From contig JAJEKV010000075.1 in assembly GCA_021234155.1 (NCBI GenBank), positions 1,548,001 through 1,612,000 of the forward strand: DNA of 64,000 nucleotides. Reading direction: 5' to 3'. Made by a program: the position numbers and the translations under genes. The DNA is from Isoetes taiwanensis (taxonomy: Eukaryota; Streptophyta; Lycopodiopsida; Isoetales; Isoetaceae). Below the pieces are notes generated by a model. The model worked only from the letters and a program-made list of their open reading frames with translations, had not been told where the DNA came from and did no database searches. This document shows positions 21,219-33,382 of the stretch, in pieces; within the stretch, counting starts at the first letter, position 1, and each line of letters opens with the position of its first letter.

Positions 21219-22352
21219 CGTCAATTGTTTCTCGAGGTTCAATTCAATTCATACTGTTAACAGCTTGACAATATGCTGCCCTAACTAATGGTTGGTCCAA
21301 TTGGTTAGATATATAGCATGTGTGACGAGACCACTGATAACACATTTTGAGGAGTTCTTAGTAGGGAGCATTCTCCTCAGATGGTGCAATATATGTAGAG
21401 AATGAAAGCAATATGAGTAGATCATGCACGAGGGATGACAAAAGGGTTTAAAGACCCGGTAAAAGGATCTCCAATTCAGTACCCTTTAAGTGATTGCCAT
21501 GCCTGAAGATGTGCATCCTAGAAATGGCATCACGAAAATGGACCAAGAGGTGTCGCGGGCTGTGCTGCTCCAACCCGCTGAGCCGAGATAATGCCATCCG
21601 TCTGTATGTGCATAACCTTGGTAAAAAAAATAAAACACTATGCCTCAGTTGTAGCAGAACAACCATCATCTCCTCAGTATCAACGAGACGTAAGTTCAGG
21701 GTTAGTGTGTGATCGTCCTTCGATGATCTGCGGGGCTCTTAAGTGGGGATTTCTGCCTGGACAAATTTCGCAGTCGAAGTCTATACAAACATGTCTACCT
21801 TATGAACTTGCACAGTCACTATGATGGGCATTGTAGACGTTGTTGGCGGGACACAATGTGACTTGCCAAATCTAGCACTAACTGCAAATGTTGTACCCAG
21901 CTTCCCAAAGGCAACTGAACAGATGTCCCGGTGATAGCGGTGTGGGACTGGATCGTTTCAATCTTGGCAAGGATTGCTGATGGCAGACAGTGGATATGAG
22001 CCAACAGCTTATCCAAAGCTGTACGTAGAAGCGTGTCTGAAACTCTTTTTGTCTGCGCCAAAATAGGTCGTTGAGGTCCAAAGAACGGTGTTGCAAGAAG
22101 GTAAGATTCAATTGTAGGATCAAGAAATGTCCTGATGAGGTTCCTAGCTTTCCGAGTCTCCCTTGCCATGGACTTGATTCTGCGCGTCATGGTAAGTGGC
22201 TATGACACTGTTAGGTTGGGTATGGGTATACCAAATCAAGGGCAATCCAAATCAATGCGAATGATGTGATGGACAAAGCTGCCTTTTTAATAAGGGACAA
22301 GGGAATAGTGTCCAGGAAGATGCTAACTGGACCAATAAACTTGATCACCCTG

Positions 22353-22383
<31 letters not shown>

Positions 22384-24088
22384 CCGATTTGTCCTATGGC
22401 AAACCTTCCTAAACTTTCTTAAAGCTGAGCAGATTGAGGCTGGTAGATTCATAGCTGTGGAAAATTCGTGGCCTCACATGTGCGGGAAGGAGCAAGGAAA
22501 AGCAATACTGGATGAACCTGGTCTGGCGGAGGCAGAAGGTGCAAAGTGGCAGACTCGTGACTACGGCTAGAGGTGCGGATTGAAGAAGAAAAGGCAAAGG
22601 GAAGAAAACAAAAGCGAACTCGCTGTTTCGAATCGGCCGATTCAAGCTCGGGTCAGCCAGGTGCCGACCATGCGGTCCAGCATCGCTATGCTTTGGGTCT
22701 TCTTACTAGCGCCTAGCAGTGCTACGTACTTTGTTTGCCTACAACGTCTTTATACATATTGGGCTCTCTACCCATCTTTAATACCCGATTTAATACATTG
22801 AGATACTCTTAGACGACAATTTCAACACCATGAATAATTAGATAGATAGATAGACACACATCCACTTTAGCAAATATCAACCTTTATCACTCTGCAACGA
22901 CATCGCACATGATTTGTCGGGAGAGAACTCACTTACATTAAAGCCAGATAAAAATACACAAGGTTCTACTGTAGTGCGACAATGTTGGGCACATGTTTAC
23001 GAATACAAGAAATTTATCGTGCCGCCGCGAACATTTCTTTAGTTCCGTACTTGTGTGGTCGGATCTGCTCTTAATGTCCAACATTTGATAATGGTTCCTT
23101 GCTTAGTAATGACATTTGTGTCAGTCATACGGAATATGTTCCTAAGCATATGAGATCAAAGCGCTTAAGCATGCCAAATAAAAGTTTACGTGGAAGCAAC
23201 ATGAACTTAGAAGAAGAACTAAATGTAGCACGCAAATTACCACAAGAAGAAACCAGAGACAATGAAAGAAAAAGGATGTTAAGAGAAGAGAACATGTGAT
23301 AAATTGTAGTCGTACATAGTAGAAGGAAAATGACGCACCTAAAAACCTTTCAAAGTAAAGAGGGCTAGAAAGTAAACTTTGTTTAATTGAATGGGTTTTT
23401 CCATGTCTAAAAGGAAAGCAACTTCGTTAATTGATGGGTTTTTCCATGTCTAAAGGGAAATGATAAGTGGCATATTTAGGGCATATTTGTGATTCACTGT
23501 GACTCTATTTCTTTGGTATATTATGCAACTGGAGTTCTATCCCAATAGCTTCTATAAATGGTAAGAAGGATCATAACAGCTTTGGTAATGGGGACAGAAG
23601 GATCGAAATAGCCAGAAGCATCGAAGTGCTTTTACATTATTTTTTGACTAACTGTCCTCTGGTTTCACTGCAGGTAACGGGATTTCTTGCTCCTGTGTAT
23701 GTTTTTCCATTCATTCAAGTTGGAGAAGCTACAAGACGTGATGACATTGAACTTACATTTTTGACAAGGCTACTGAGCTATAAGGTGTTGATTTAAAAGA
23801 CAAGTGAAATCCTAAACTTCGTGTTCAATCTTATGTTATTTTTGAGTCAATTCTGAATTCTTTTAGGGGTAAATATTATGTATTGAACGAGAAAATTAAT
23901 TGGATTGACAAGAGGAAATTTTTATTTATAAGAGAATCTGGTAATTTCTTTTGCTTTGATCAACGTTAACCATTTTTAAGGCTTAAGTCAAATTGACACC
24001 TGTTTTGGCTTAAGGCTGCATATTGACCGGAAGTGGTCTTTGCAAAAGTCCATGGAAGGTAAAAGTCTGTTGAACAGATTTTAAAAGG
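21219..24088. other. Intergenic interval with small relics
   Basis: No gene recognised. A minus-strand frame at 22190-21819 (123 codons, Arg/Leu-rich) has no family I can name. An A-run of about 29 bases at 22353-22381 may be the tail of a plus-strand retrocopy. A short tandem repeat lies at 23390-23465 around GGGTTTTTCCATGTCTAAA. At 23648-23700 there is a diverged match to the PLE pseudo-LTR. Confidence 0.45.
23648..23700 (+). repeat. Relic of PLE pseudo-LTR
   Basis: The string TGGTTTCACTGCAGGTAAC plus flanking CTAAC(T/A)GTCCT and TTTCTTGCTC matches 8904-8955 and 20790-20842 with several differences. It suggests an older member of the same family beside the present one. Confidence 0.55.
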
Positions 24089-24539
24089 TTTTTTTTTTTT
24101 TTTTTTTTTTTTGAAGTTAAGATTGTTTTTTCCATTAATTAATAAAAGCCATACATAAGTTTAACTAATGAGGGAAGAATCATCCTCATTAGCTATAACC
24201 AAAGTGCAGAAGTGTCAAGTAATATCCATTTGGAACATTATCACCACAAAATATGGTAACTTCCTGAGAAGAACCAAAAGATTCTGGCAGACTGTCATGT
24301 AAGAGAGTGCACAATAAAAATAAACTGCCCTAAAATGTTGTAGCTGGAAAACAGATATTGCAATATATTCTCCAATCCAACTGAGATCCCAATTCCTGCA
24401 AAGACAAAATTTGGTCTTCAAATACATGTGTAAAGTGTTAGACAAGAGCTAGATTATATACTGAGCAACAGTTTATGACAAAATATGGAGATGCAATATT
24501 GGAGTAGAGGGATAGGGTGAGTGGTGGCAAGGCTGGAGT

Positions 24540-25956
24540 TTAGGAGGATTGCACGGCTTGGTCAAAGATACGGTTGTAGACCCAGTAAAACCCAGAGTCA
24601 GTACCAAACTTATAACTGTTATGCTCAGAGCCATTCTCCATGAGCAGCTGATGGATATCTTCCTTGGCCATTAGCAGGAGCAGGGTACCATAGAGATCAG
24701 CCAAAGATTTTATGGGGAGTAGTATAACTCCCCTGTACCTACTAAGTCGCCTTTTTCTTTCAAGGAGAAGTGGTACATGAAAAGGAATCAATAAACGTAA
24801 TGTCCGCACCACTTCCCTACAAAATATTTTTTCGCTAAGTCGACTCATTGCTTGTGCTCCTAACCTTGTACAACATGATGTCATCCGAGCTTGCTAGTGG
24901 TCCTGGTGGTTCCAAATTTGAGACACCTGAGCTATTTCAGTAAAGTGCAGCTTCCTGATATGTCAACATTGTGTCAAACTTGCACTTGCCCTCCCCTTCG
25001 AAAAATCCGTGTACTCTATCAAGACAATCAGAAAATGGAGCATTAGAATTAATGACATTGAGGCATGAGATATATAACTTAAAAACATCTGTGAAATTAC
25101 CAACAGAATCCCATTTCTTGTCATACTTGTCTCCCAATTTACTCCTGTGAGCAGTTACAATGGCTTCCAAATCTAACTGAAATGCATCTTTATCCGTAAA
25201 ATAGAGATTTTTTATTGCCAATATACAATTACTGTTTCTAGCCTTCCATATATTCCAAAGAGCAAAGAAAACAATGGTGTTTAAGAAGGCATCATTATTT
25301 TGAATATGATGGAGCAAGTTGCCATGAGGTTGACCTTGGAAAAAAAGCACTAAATTTATTATAGAACCAAGACCGAGAAGTCATCAATTTTTGGACATTG
25401 GAAGATGTGTACCATAGATTCTTCCCAGGAGCAATCCATTTTACAATTTGGGAGAAACAAAGGGGGATCTTTCTAGAATGAGAGACCAGATTAGGGAGGC
25501 TTTTATGAGCAATTAACCAAATAAAAAATTGATCTTGGGAGGACAATAAGAATTCCAAAGTTCCTATAAAGGGACTTGCATTCAATTTCAGAAATAGACC
25601 ATTGAGTCCGAGCTTTTAGCGTAAGTTTCCTTTTTGGTTCAAACAGCATACACAAAGACTAACTTTATATTTGTCAATCCCATTAATCTTAAGAGAAAAA
25701 CCACCAGATTAACACGGAGATTAGCAGATTGACTCGTAATATTTTTAAAATGATGGAAAGTCAATTTGTCACTAGTAGTGCCATGAATAAGCCTTCTCAA
25801 ACTAGTCCAAGAAATAATTAGACCATTGCTAAATAAATGCTTGACATGAGAGAGGCCCTTGTCCAACCATTTCTTATAGATTCTTGGGTGCCTTAAAGCA
25901 GGGATATGACCATTGATGTCCCGAAACTGGGGAGACCAAAAGAGGGAAGAATCCAT
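24540..25956 (-). pseudogene. LINE ORF2, C-terminal region
   Basis: Four small frames continue the LINE: 25956-25639, 25585-25295, 25350-24937 and 24884-24540. The second contains FIWLIAHKSLPN then a CFSQ...W pattern like a zf-RVT domain, and the third FALWNIWKARN, the usual block after it. The last ends ...YNRIFDQAVQSS with TAG at about 24540, followed by ~430 bp of 3' UTR up to the A-tail. Confidence 0.8.
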
Positions 25957-26045
25957 AGTAAGATCATTAGCATCGGAGTGTCAAAGCAAAAGAGTGAACA
26001 ATATTCCATGCCTTAATCATGTTTTGCATCAAAGGTGAGGTGTTT

Positions 26046-27024
26046 CTACCGGATGCAAATAGTTAAGGGCGAGTCGAGTAAGCAATGCTTCACACTTGGG
26101 TGACCATCGTGAAAAGAGCAGTTCAGCCAATATCTGATAAAAGTAGAAGCTTTAGAATTATTACCAGACAAGATCCTCCAAATAAATTTACCTGCCAGGG
26201 CACATGCTTGCAAATACAGGTTTTTGCATCCTAGACCACCATTAGGCTTAGATCTAGTGACAGTATCCCAATTCACAGAGTGATTACCTCCCCAAATAAA
26301 GTTTCTGATGGTTTTCTCAAGCTCATTGTAAATGAATTTAGGAGCCACAAGAGCAGAAGAGAAGTATATATGAGAAGATGCTAGAACAGAGTTGGCAATG
26401 ATAGTTCGACCAGCAATAGACAGGGAGTTCCTAAAAGAATTTAACTTCTTCCTAATTCTCTGAAGAATTGGATCCCACAACCCTTTGATACTCGGATTTA
26501 GAGATAATGGCATGCCCAGCAGCTTGGTTGCCTGCATTGTATTGAGAACCTTAATGCCACAAATATTATTCTCATTTGTGTCTCCAATAATCACACTCTT
26601 TGTAATGTTAAGGCAAATTCCAGAGGCTGCAGAGAAAAGATCAATGATTCCTAAGAATTTGGCAATGTTATTAGTTCCGAGTCCGAAATGCAAAGGTGTC
26701 ATCTGCATACTGGGAAATAATAAGACTACCATTATTGTCAGGAAGATTTAGGCCTGTAATATGACCAGCAGATTGATGGAAAACCACTGCCCTTGTGAGA
26801 AGCTCAGCAACTACCAGGAAAAGATAAGGTGCCAAAGGGCAACCTTGTCGTACCCCTCGAGAAAGATTAAAAAAAGCAGAGGGGGAGCCATTTATAAGCA
26901 CAACTGAATTTGCTTTAGAGTTTAATCCCATGATAAGAGAAATAATTTTGGGATTAAAACCAATTTTAAGCATAGCAAATTCTAAGAAATCCCACCACCG
27001 AATCAAGGCCCTTTTGAAATCCAA
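26046..27024 (-). pseudogene. LINE ORF2, RT palm with YADD and thumb
   Basis: Two overlapping frames. The first has DFKRALIRWWDFLEFAM and GVRQGCPLAPYLFLVVAELL (RT block B), then ISQYADDTFAF with the YADD catalytic pair. The second continues with LGIIDLFSAASGICLN, LGMPLSLNPSIKGLWDPIL and IRNFIWGGNHSVNWDTVTRSK, the plant L1 thumb/linker. The frame change lies just after YADD. Confidence 0.92.
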
Positions 27025-27026
27025 TT

Positions 27027-28469
27027 TTAAAAGAATGCAATTACAGTCGAAACTTTATTCCAGTGCAACCCTTCCATAGCCACTATGTAATTATCCAAAA
27101 TGAATCTATTAGGGAGGAAAGCAGATTGCTCGGGACTAATATTCATCTGAAGGAAAGGTTTAATCCTGTTGGCTATGATCTTAGCACACAATTTATATGT
27201 GGAGTTAGTCAAGGATATAGGCCTCCAGTCTGCGAAAGTTAATGGTGAGTCAATCTTTGGAACTAGAGTTATAAAGCCAGCAGAGATAGAGGAATGTAAA
27301 TGATTGGCTTTCCAATAACCATGAACTAGATTAACAATGTCACCATTTAGAATATCCCAGAACCCCACATAGAATTCAGGAGGTATGCCATCAGGTCCAG
27401 GGGATTTGCTCTTAGAGAAGCTCATGAGGACCTTGAAGATTTCCTGCTCGGAAGGGATAGCAGCAATGGAATCATTCATCTGGTTAACAAGGGCAGGAAT
27501 GATTTGATTGATTAAAGAGATGAACTCATCCTTTTTAGAGGGAGAGCTAGGAAAATTCATGTCCCTGCCATTAAACAGAGAGGCATATTTCTCATGAAAG
27601 AAATGCTTAATATCGTTTGGGGAGTCCATATTTGAGCCACTATCAGTTTGGACCTGAGTAATTGAATTATTTAACAACCTGTGCCTTGCTGTTCTATAGA
27701 AAAATTTAGAGCTCCCAAGATCCATTTCTTTATTATATTTCATCTTACATTTGATAGCATAGCTTTTGGCATCTATTTCTTCAATTGATTTTATCTTATT
27801 TTCCAACAATTCCTCTCCAATTTGAAGATTTAGATCATAAGGATGGTCTTGGAGTTGGCTCCTAATAAACCTCATTTGCTCCAAGTATTCATCTTTGAGC
27901 TTATTCTTCTCCTTGTATATTCTGTGAGACCAAGTCTTAATCCAAGATTTTACTTTCTTAATCTTAGAATAAAAAGATTTTATGGAGAGATGACTATTAG
28001 GGCCAGTATCAGAGCTTTGGTTTTCTTGTAGAGATAGATAAAAGTTTCTAAAGTCCATACAGAATTTCTCATTTCCCAAGAGAGAGCCATTTAATTTAAA
28101 AGGGATGTTGGTATCTCTAGGAAATTGCAAAAGGTGCTTGGTATGCAGGAATTGAGGTTGGTGATCAGAAATAGAGGTTGTCTCATCACTTACTACAAAG
28201 CAGTTATCCCAAAAGGAGGTAGAGGAGCTGGAAACATAGAACCTATCTAAAGCACAGAAAACTCTGTTTGAATTTTTTTGCTTATTCGACCAGGTAAATT
28301 TTGCAGTAGAAGAAGGGATATGAATCAAATTAAGGTCAGATATCATACCTTCCCAGTTAATCCTCTCATTTTTGGACATGTTAATTCTGTTGCCCAACTT
28401 CATGTCCCAATTTGGAGTATTATTGAAGTCTCCAGAGACAATCCAGTCAATTGTAGGTTGGGAGGACAT
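27027..28469 (-). pseudogene. LINE ORF2, endonuclease C-terminal part and RT fingers
   Basis: WIVSGDFNNTP is the endonuclease DFN motif and ISDHQP the catalytic SDH motif. After a linker comes the RT start: SKSPGPDGIPPEFY, ITLVPKI, FADWRPISLTNSTYKLCAKIIANRIKPFL and SPEQSAFLPNRFILDN. All are textbook L1 RT blocks 1-3. The frame breaks at 27027, within the sequence before MDFKRA. Confidence 0.92.
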
Positions 28470-28843
28470 CCAAAATAAATTTCAGGCCATAGGTTTTCTC
28501 TATCTTTTGGACACGTGGAGGCATAAATGTTGATAACTCCAAAATTAGAATTATTCATGGAAAAGATAACTGCCTGCCAACTTTTACTTTTGCTGTTATA
28601 AAAGGAAACTTGAGGCAAAGTTTTCCAGATCATAATAAGCCCCCCACAGGTACCAGAGGACTCAATCCAAATTGAAGAAGCTCCAGGGTAGATCCAATCA
28701 GCAAGAGATGAACTCTCAAATTTAGGGAGTTTAGTTTCCTGAAGCAAAATGAGATCAGCCTTATACAGCCTTAATTGAGAGATAATCCTTCTTCTTTTAA
28801 TTGGGCCTTTCATTCCCCTCACATTCCATGACATAATCTTCAT
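28400..28843 (-). pseudogene. LINE ORF2, endonuclease N-terminal part
   Basis: Starts MKIMSWNVRGMKGPIKRRRI, the standard start of plant L1 ORF2 with the endonuclease Asn. LLQETKL provides the catalytic Glu and GVINIYAST the following strand. The frame is lost around 28.45 kb, where the next block takes over (WIVSGDFNNTP), so one frameshift splits the endonuclease domain. Confidence 0.88.
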
Positions 28844-28878
28844 GGTGGAGATAAAGGGAGAAAAGAGGGAACAGGGGA

Positions 28879-30580
28879 TTATCTAGCTCTCCTATTCTTT
28901 TTGCTTCTAGTATTACCAGCAGGGGTCTTGAGAAGGTAGGTAGAAATGTCTGGTTTGGCCGAATTTTTAGTCTTTTTGGATTTAGATTCCTTCCTAGACT
29001 TTTTGGCAGTAGAATTATCAGAGAGAAAATTTTCATTCCCCCAATTCTCTTTATCACTACCATCATTATTATCATTATCAGAACACCCCCCAGGAAAGAA
29101 TTCAAATAAATTATTAACATCCTCTTTAGAGGTCAATTCATTGCAGTTATAAAAGAGAGGTACTTGCCTGGTAGAGAAGTCTGCCCTGTTGCTTTCTGAT
29201 TGTGAGTTTGACATATGAGAGTCCGAGCAGTCCATGTTATCAGCCTTGACTTCCAAACCATTTACCATAGATCCCTGTTCTTGAGTTTCTTTTACAATCT
29301 CAGTATCTGACCCTTCTTCCTTATAATTGGAGTCTTGGACCAAGCCATCCTGCAGGGTGGCTAGCTGCTCTGCAATTTCCTTGGAAATTGGAGAAGATGT
29401 GTTTGGCAGATAGGAAGGCAAATTATGGATATCTATTATGGGGCAAGCTTGAGTTTGACACGGGGTGAGGGTGGTGGCTACAGGAAACAAAGTGGTTTCT
29501 TGATGGTGATCAACTTTATTGCTCAGAAATAAATCATACTCTTGTTCAACACTTAAACTAGCAAGTACCTGAAATTGATTTGAACAATCAATTTTGTTTA
29601 AAGAGTTGTCTTGAGGGTCTTCTTGCAGGATTCCACTGTCTATGCATTTTGCTGATAATTCTTGTTCATTGCCAACCTTGTCTTGATTTATTTGTGATGG
29701 ATCTGCATGAACATCATGGGATGGCATAGTTGAGGTACCTGGAACAATGGATCCAGAGTTGAGGTTGATGGATTTGTCCACCTGACAGTTCATCTGATGA
29801 GAGTTACTGTCCAAAGCTGACTTATTAGATTGAGCCTTTTTCTGTGGCACAGATTGCTTATCAGCTTTGACAACTTTGAAGCTCTCTGCCAGAACTTTGT
29901 CACACAATTTTAAACCTTTAAGAATAGCAGGTTGATGAGTGCCATGGCTTTTAATAATTAATGGAACATTCTTAACTTTAGTATGCCCCAGGTTTTCAAA
30001 CGAATCCTGTTGTAGCATTTTGAGATTTTCCTTTGAGTTCACAAAAACTTGGTCCAGTAAATCATGTAACTTTTCTGTTTGCATATCATTATGTAGCATT
30101 GGAGCTTTCCCTTTATCCTTAAATTTTTCATATTTCTGTAAAACTTTGACTCCAGAGGAGTTATGCACCATAGAAGATTTGCTGGAGAATAGTAGGCCTT
30201 TGCTTGTATTTGAGAGGTGAGAAACCTTATCCATTCTGTTAACTTGATTATTCCTGATCCTCCTTTTACTTCCATTAACCCTGTTCCATTGGAACTTCTG
30301 TTCAGGGTCTTGAGAGGTCAAACTGGAATTGGCTGACCTTCCAGATGAAGGCTTCCCATTGACATTATTTACATTGTCAATGTTTAAATCTAATCCTGGG
30401 ATCCGAATATCCACTTCATCTCTACTCAAAGTTGATTCCCTGTGAGGACACTCCACATACCAGAAATGTCTCTTTGAACAACTTTGACAATGAGGAGGTA
30501 GGCCTGACCATCTCAAAGATAGACAGGTGTTCTGGCCAAAAGCATCACAAAAAGGGATTGAGGTAGGGCAACATGATGGA
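28879..30580 (-). CDS. LINE ORF1 (zinc-knuckle and linker part), 5'-truncated
   Basis: The frame reads back into HPSCCPTSIPFCDAFGQNT and then LSLRWSGLPPHCQSCSKRHFWYVECP, a Cys/His-rich zinc-binding region as found after the DUF4283 domain in plant L1 ORF1 proteins. About 480 residues of polar, Ser/Asn-rich low-complexity sequence follow, ending in a basic tail SRKESKSKKTKNSAKPD...TRSKKNRRAR. ORF1 proteins bind element RNA. The upstream RNA-binding half is absent here; a different copy of such an N-terminal half is found at 59984-60910. Confidence 0.78.
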
Positions 30581-30854
30581 TGCCCTAGGTGTTGAGGATA
30601 AGGAAGGCATAATCATTGTGGATGATGACGCTCTAAAGTGTTGCTTCAATCAGTCACAGTCATTGAATCCGCCATCCTATCATCCTCAAGATTTTGACAA
30701 AGATGACTTCCTGTTTCGCTTTGTTAGTGTCCTGCAGGAAATAGCTTCAGGAAAAATGGTCGAAGAGATACACACACTATACCCACAACTTGATCGGACA
30801 GGGGAAATTGACAGGGAACTTGAGAAAATCGTCCTAGAAAGGGAACTTTTTTGA
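30573..30854 (+). CDS. Small unidentified ORF, 93 codons
   Basis: Reads MMDALGVEDKEGIIIVDDDALKCC... to ...REWELF-type acidic/polar end, with an alternation of charged residues typical of real protein rather than noise. No domain recognised. It overlaps the 5' edge of the LINE on the other strand. It is followed by an AT-rich segment and, 260 bp on, a second small ORF. Function unknown. Confidence 0.3.
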   Translation: MMDALGVEDKEGIIIVDDDALKCCFNQSQSLNPPSYHPQDFDKDDFLFRFVSVLQEIASGKMVEEIHTLYPQLDRTGEIDRELEKIVLERELF

Positions 30855-31115
30855 TATATATGTATACAGGAAATACACTTTCCAAAAAGTTTTGAATATG
30901 AAATATACTTTATACGAAAGGTTTTGAATATATATTGTGTTCTTTTATCAGCATTATTGGTTCTGTGTACGTATTGTTTTTTTATATTATGTGTACGGTT
31001 TGCTATACTTGCAATAATTTGTAGGTATATACTGTCAATAATTTTGGTGTGTATAAATAGGTATGCATGAAATAGCCCCTGAATCGGCTTCGGTCTCCGC
31101 CTTCTCCTTGTTATT

Positions 31116-31346
31116 ATGGCACATTCTATTACCTGCAAGATGAACCATGCGGACCTCTGCAGGTGCCGCGAGCTAGAAATAGAACTTCAGGACTGGCTTG
31201 ATGTCGTTGCTATGAATCCTGTCCGCTTCTATCCTGATCCCTTTGATGTTGTAATCCATCTTATATGGAATCCAGAGCATGGTTTGTTCATGATCGACAG
31301 GATCTCAGGACCGCCTGCAGCGCCTGAGGACGATGAATCTGATTAG
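31116..31346 (+). CDS. Small unidentified ORF with TATA box, 76 codons
   Basis: Starts MAHSITCKMNHADLCRCREL and ends in an acidic tail PPAAPEDDESD. TATAAATAG lies at about 31052, some 60 bp before the ATG, a good core promoter spacing. A CxCR cluster and WLDVVAMNP stretch suggest real coding sequence, but I cannot assign a family. It may pair with the ORF at 30573. Confidence 0.35.
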   Translation: MAHSITCKMNHADLCRCRELEIELQDWLDVVAMNPVRFYPDPFDVVIHLIWNPEHGLFMIDRISGPPAAPEDDESD

Positions 31347-33100
31347 TTTTTGTAGTTTATGTTCTATTGTAATGTGTTATTTATGCCAAGCAACACGCGC
31401 GATTTGAACCACGAAAATCTCTGTTTTGTAGCAACTTGCTTGTTGTTATTTACTCGTAAAGCATTACAATTTCAATGTTTAGATTTCGTTGTCGTCCGTG
31501 AATGTGCGAATTAATAGGCAATTTCCTGCTTTTTCAACTGCCTACATTCTGTCATAATATGGGTCATTTGCATCGAATATTTGAATGCCTTTGCATTTTC
31601 ACATAAAATGCATATTCCCAGCCCGAAAATGAACACAGTGCAAAAGTGTGGTTAATTCAATATAATGGTCAATAAAATGCTTATACGGCGCGATTTTGGA
31701 ATAGACATAATCCCAATTTAATTGAATGATGGTTTATTCATGCCTTAACAAGGCTACATGCATCCATGCCTTATCTATGTCTTAAATAAGGTTACATATA
31801 AACCATTAAATTATTGTATTTAAATTTATCATTTATTCAAATACAAGCCATTGAGGATGAATGCCACACCTTTCAAAGTTGCATGGCGTATAATCAGATT
31901 CGGATATGCTACCCTTTGTTGGTCAAGCCTGACGAGCTGCTAGATGTGATACTGAGCACGGCCATAAGTAAGGTGCACTATTCTTGCCACCTCCATAACG
32001 TAGCTGAATCCACAATTGAGAAGGTGAAGGGTCTCTATCTAAGATGGAGTGCTAGAGACACAAAAGGCCTGTGTGTTTTGGACAATAGGAACCTGTTGAA
32101 TAAGGTTGTACACTTTGTATTTTATCACGGCGGCCATAGACTCACTCCTAGCCTGACGTTTACTGTTTGCAGGATGCTCAGGAGTGGAAATTACACTTTG
32201 AGCAGCAGCTGGATCATTCCTTCCAACAGTGCTAATGTGAATGAGCACATAGTCGCAAACCTTTAGATGCATCAGCAGCAGGCACCAAGACATTATAGTA
32301 ACATCCAAACACATTAGCTACTTTATGTACATAACCTTGGGGACATTTATGCTCATGTAGGTCAGGATGTTTTTCTAATTTGCTTACAAATTTGAAGGGG
32401 CATAAAATATTGGCCACTACTTATCTTGGATAATTTGCTAGGCATAGTTTGGCCTAGCCATTTTTCAAATTGTTTACATCAAGAGGTTGTAAGTTAAATG
32501 GCAGAATCATGAAACTAAAGTTTTTCACAAAAATCAAATTGGCCACATCCGACATCTAGTGTGTAAAGTTGGTAGCCACATCAATGTCTGTCTATGATGC
32601 TCTATATAATTGTCACAAAAAATGCACGCTATGCCTTTCTAACTAAGATTACTATAAGATCAAATATCTACCATTATAACAGGAGTTTTTTTTTGTAATT
32701 TTATATGCTTTTCCCCATGGTTTTTCTATGATTTTGGTGTTGTTTTCGTTGGGGCATCCTAAAAAGTATTTCTAGAGTGCGCCTTTTTGGAGCGTTGATC
32801 TAGATTAGGTTAAACAATCTAATGGTTGCTAGATATTGATGGCCTATGTTTTAGAATTTTTAGAGTTTTTAGAGTTTTCGACCTTTGGGCTTTCGGCCAG
32901 TTAGGCTGTTCATCGGATTTAGGTACACAGGAGGTCGACTAATGACCTTGGCAAACCAGATGATGGCGAAGCGCACAAGAGGCCCACTTTGGGAGGAGCC
33001 AGACCCACGTCGATGTCGGACTGGCCGTGGCCCGACTGAACGAGGTAACCATCATACCCAAATTTTTTATTTTCAAATTCCAAAACAAAACCCAATTCTT
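31347..33100. other. Intergenic interval, one weak ORF
   Basis: AT-rich. A plus-strand frame at 31850-32266 (EDECHTFQSCMAYNQIRIC onward) has a protein-like composition but no recognised domain and starts inside AT-rich sequence. Nothing else supportable. Confidence 0.35.
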
Positions 33101-33382
33101 CTCCAGTTACTTGTCTGAGCAGATCTCACAGCAGAGAAACCTATCAGTTTGCCATTGGCCTTGATTGTGGACCCATATGTGCGAAGAGATGAAGTATTCA
33201 GCTCGGTGAAGAACTCTAGTTTTCTGGGCAGAGCTCTGAAGGCGATAGCCCATTACGTAGTTCCTGCAGTGGAGGTGTTGTTCTCAGATAATGCGCAGTT
33301 CAATTCGTTTGCCGAAGTGAAGGCCGACTGCTGCAGAGGTTGTTCGCCTTACTGGTTCGGGCAGAGGTTCTTCCATTTTTAG

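Larger units (their letters stand above)
24089..30590 (-). mobile_element. L1-type LINE, 5'-truncated and frameshifted
   Basis: A 6.5 kb minus-strand non-LTR retrotransposon. The T-run at 24089-24112 is its poly-A tail. Going 5' to 3' on the minus strand it has the Cys/His and C-terminal part of ORF1, then ORF2 with apurinic endonuclease, reverse transcriptase (YADD), a zf-RVT-like region and a C-terminal tail. ORF2 is split over at least six frames, so the copy is dead. The N-terminal DUF4283-like part of ORF1 is missing, so the 5' end lies near 30.58 kb. I could not identify a target duplication. Confidence 0.9.

Noticed and set aside
21819-22190. 123-codon minus-strand ORF
   Set aside because: Protein-like length, but no recognised motif and competing frames on both strands; not enough to call a gene.
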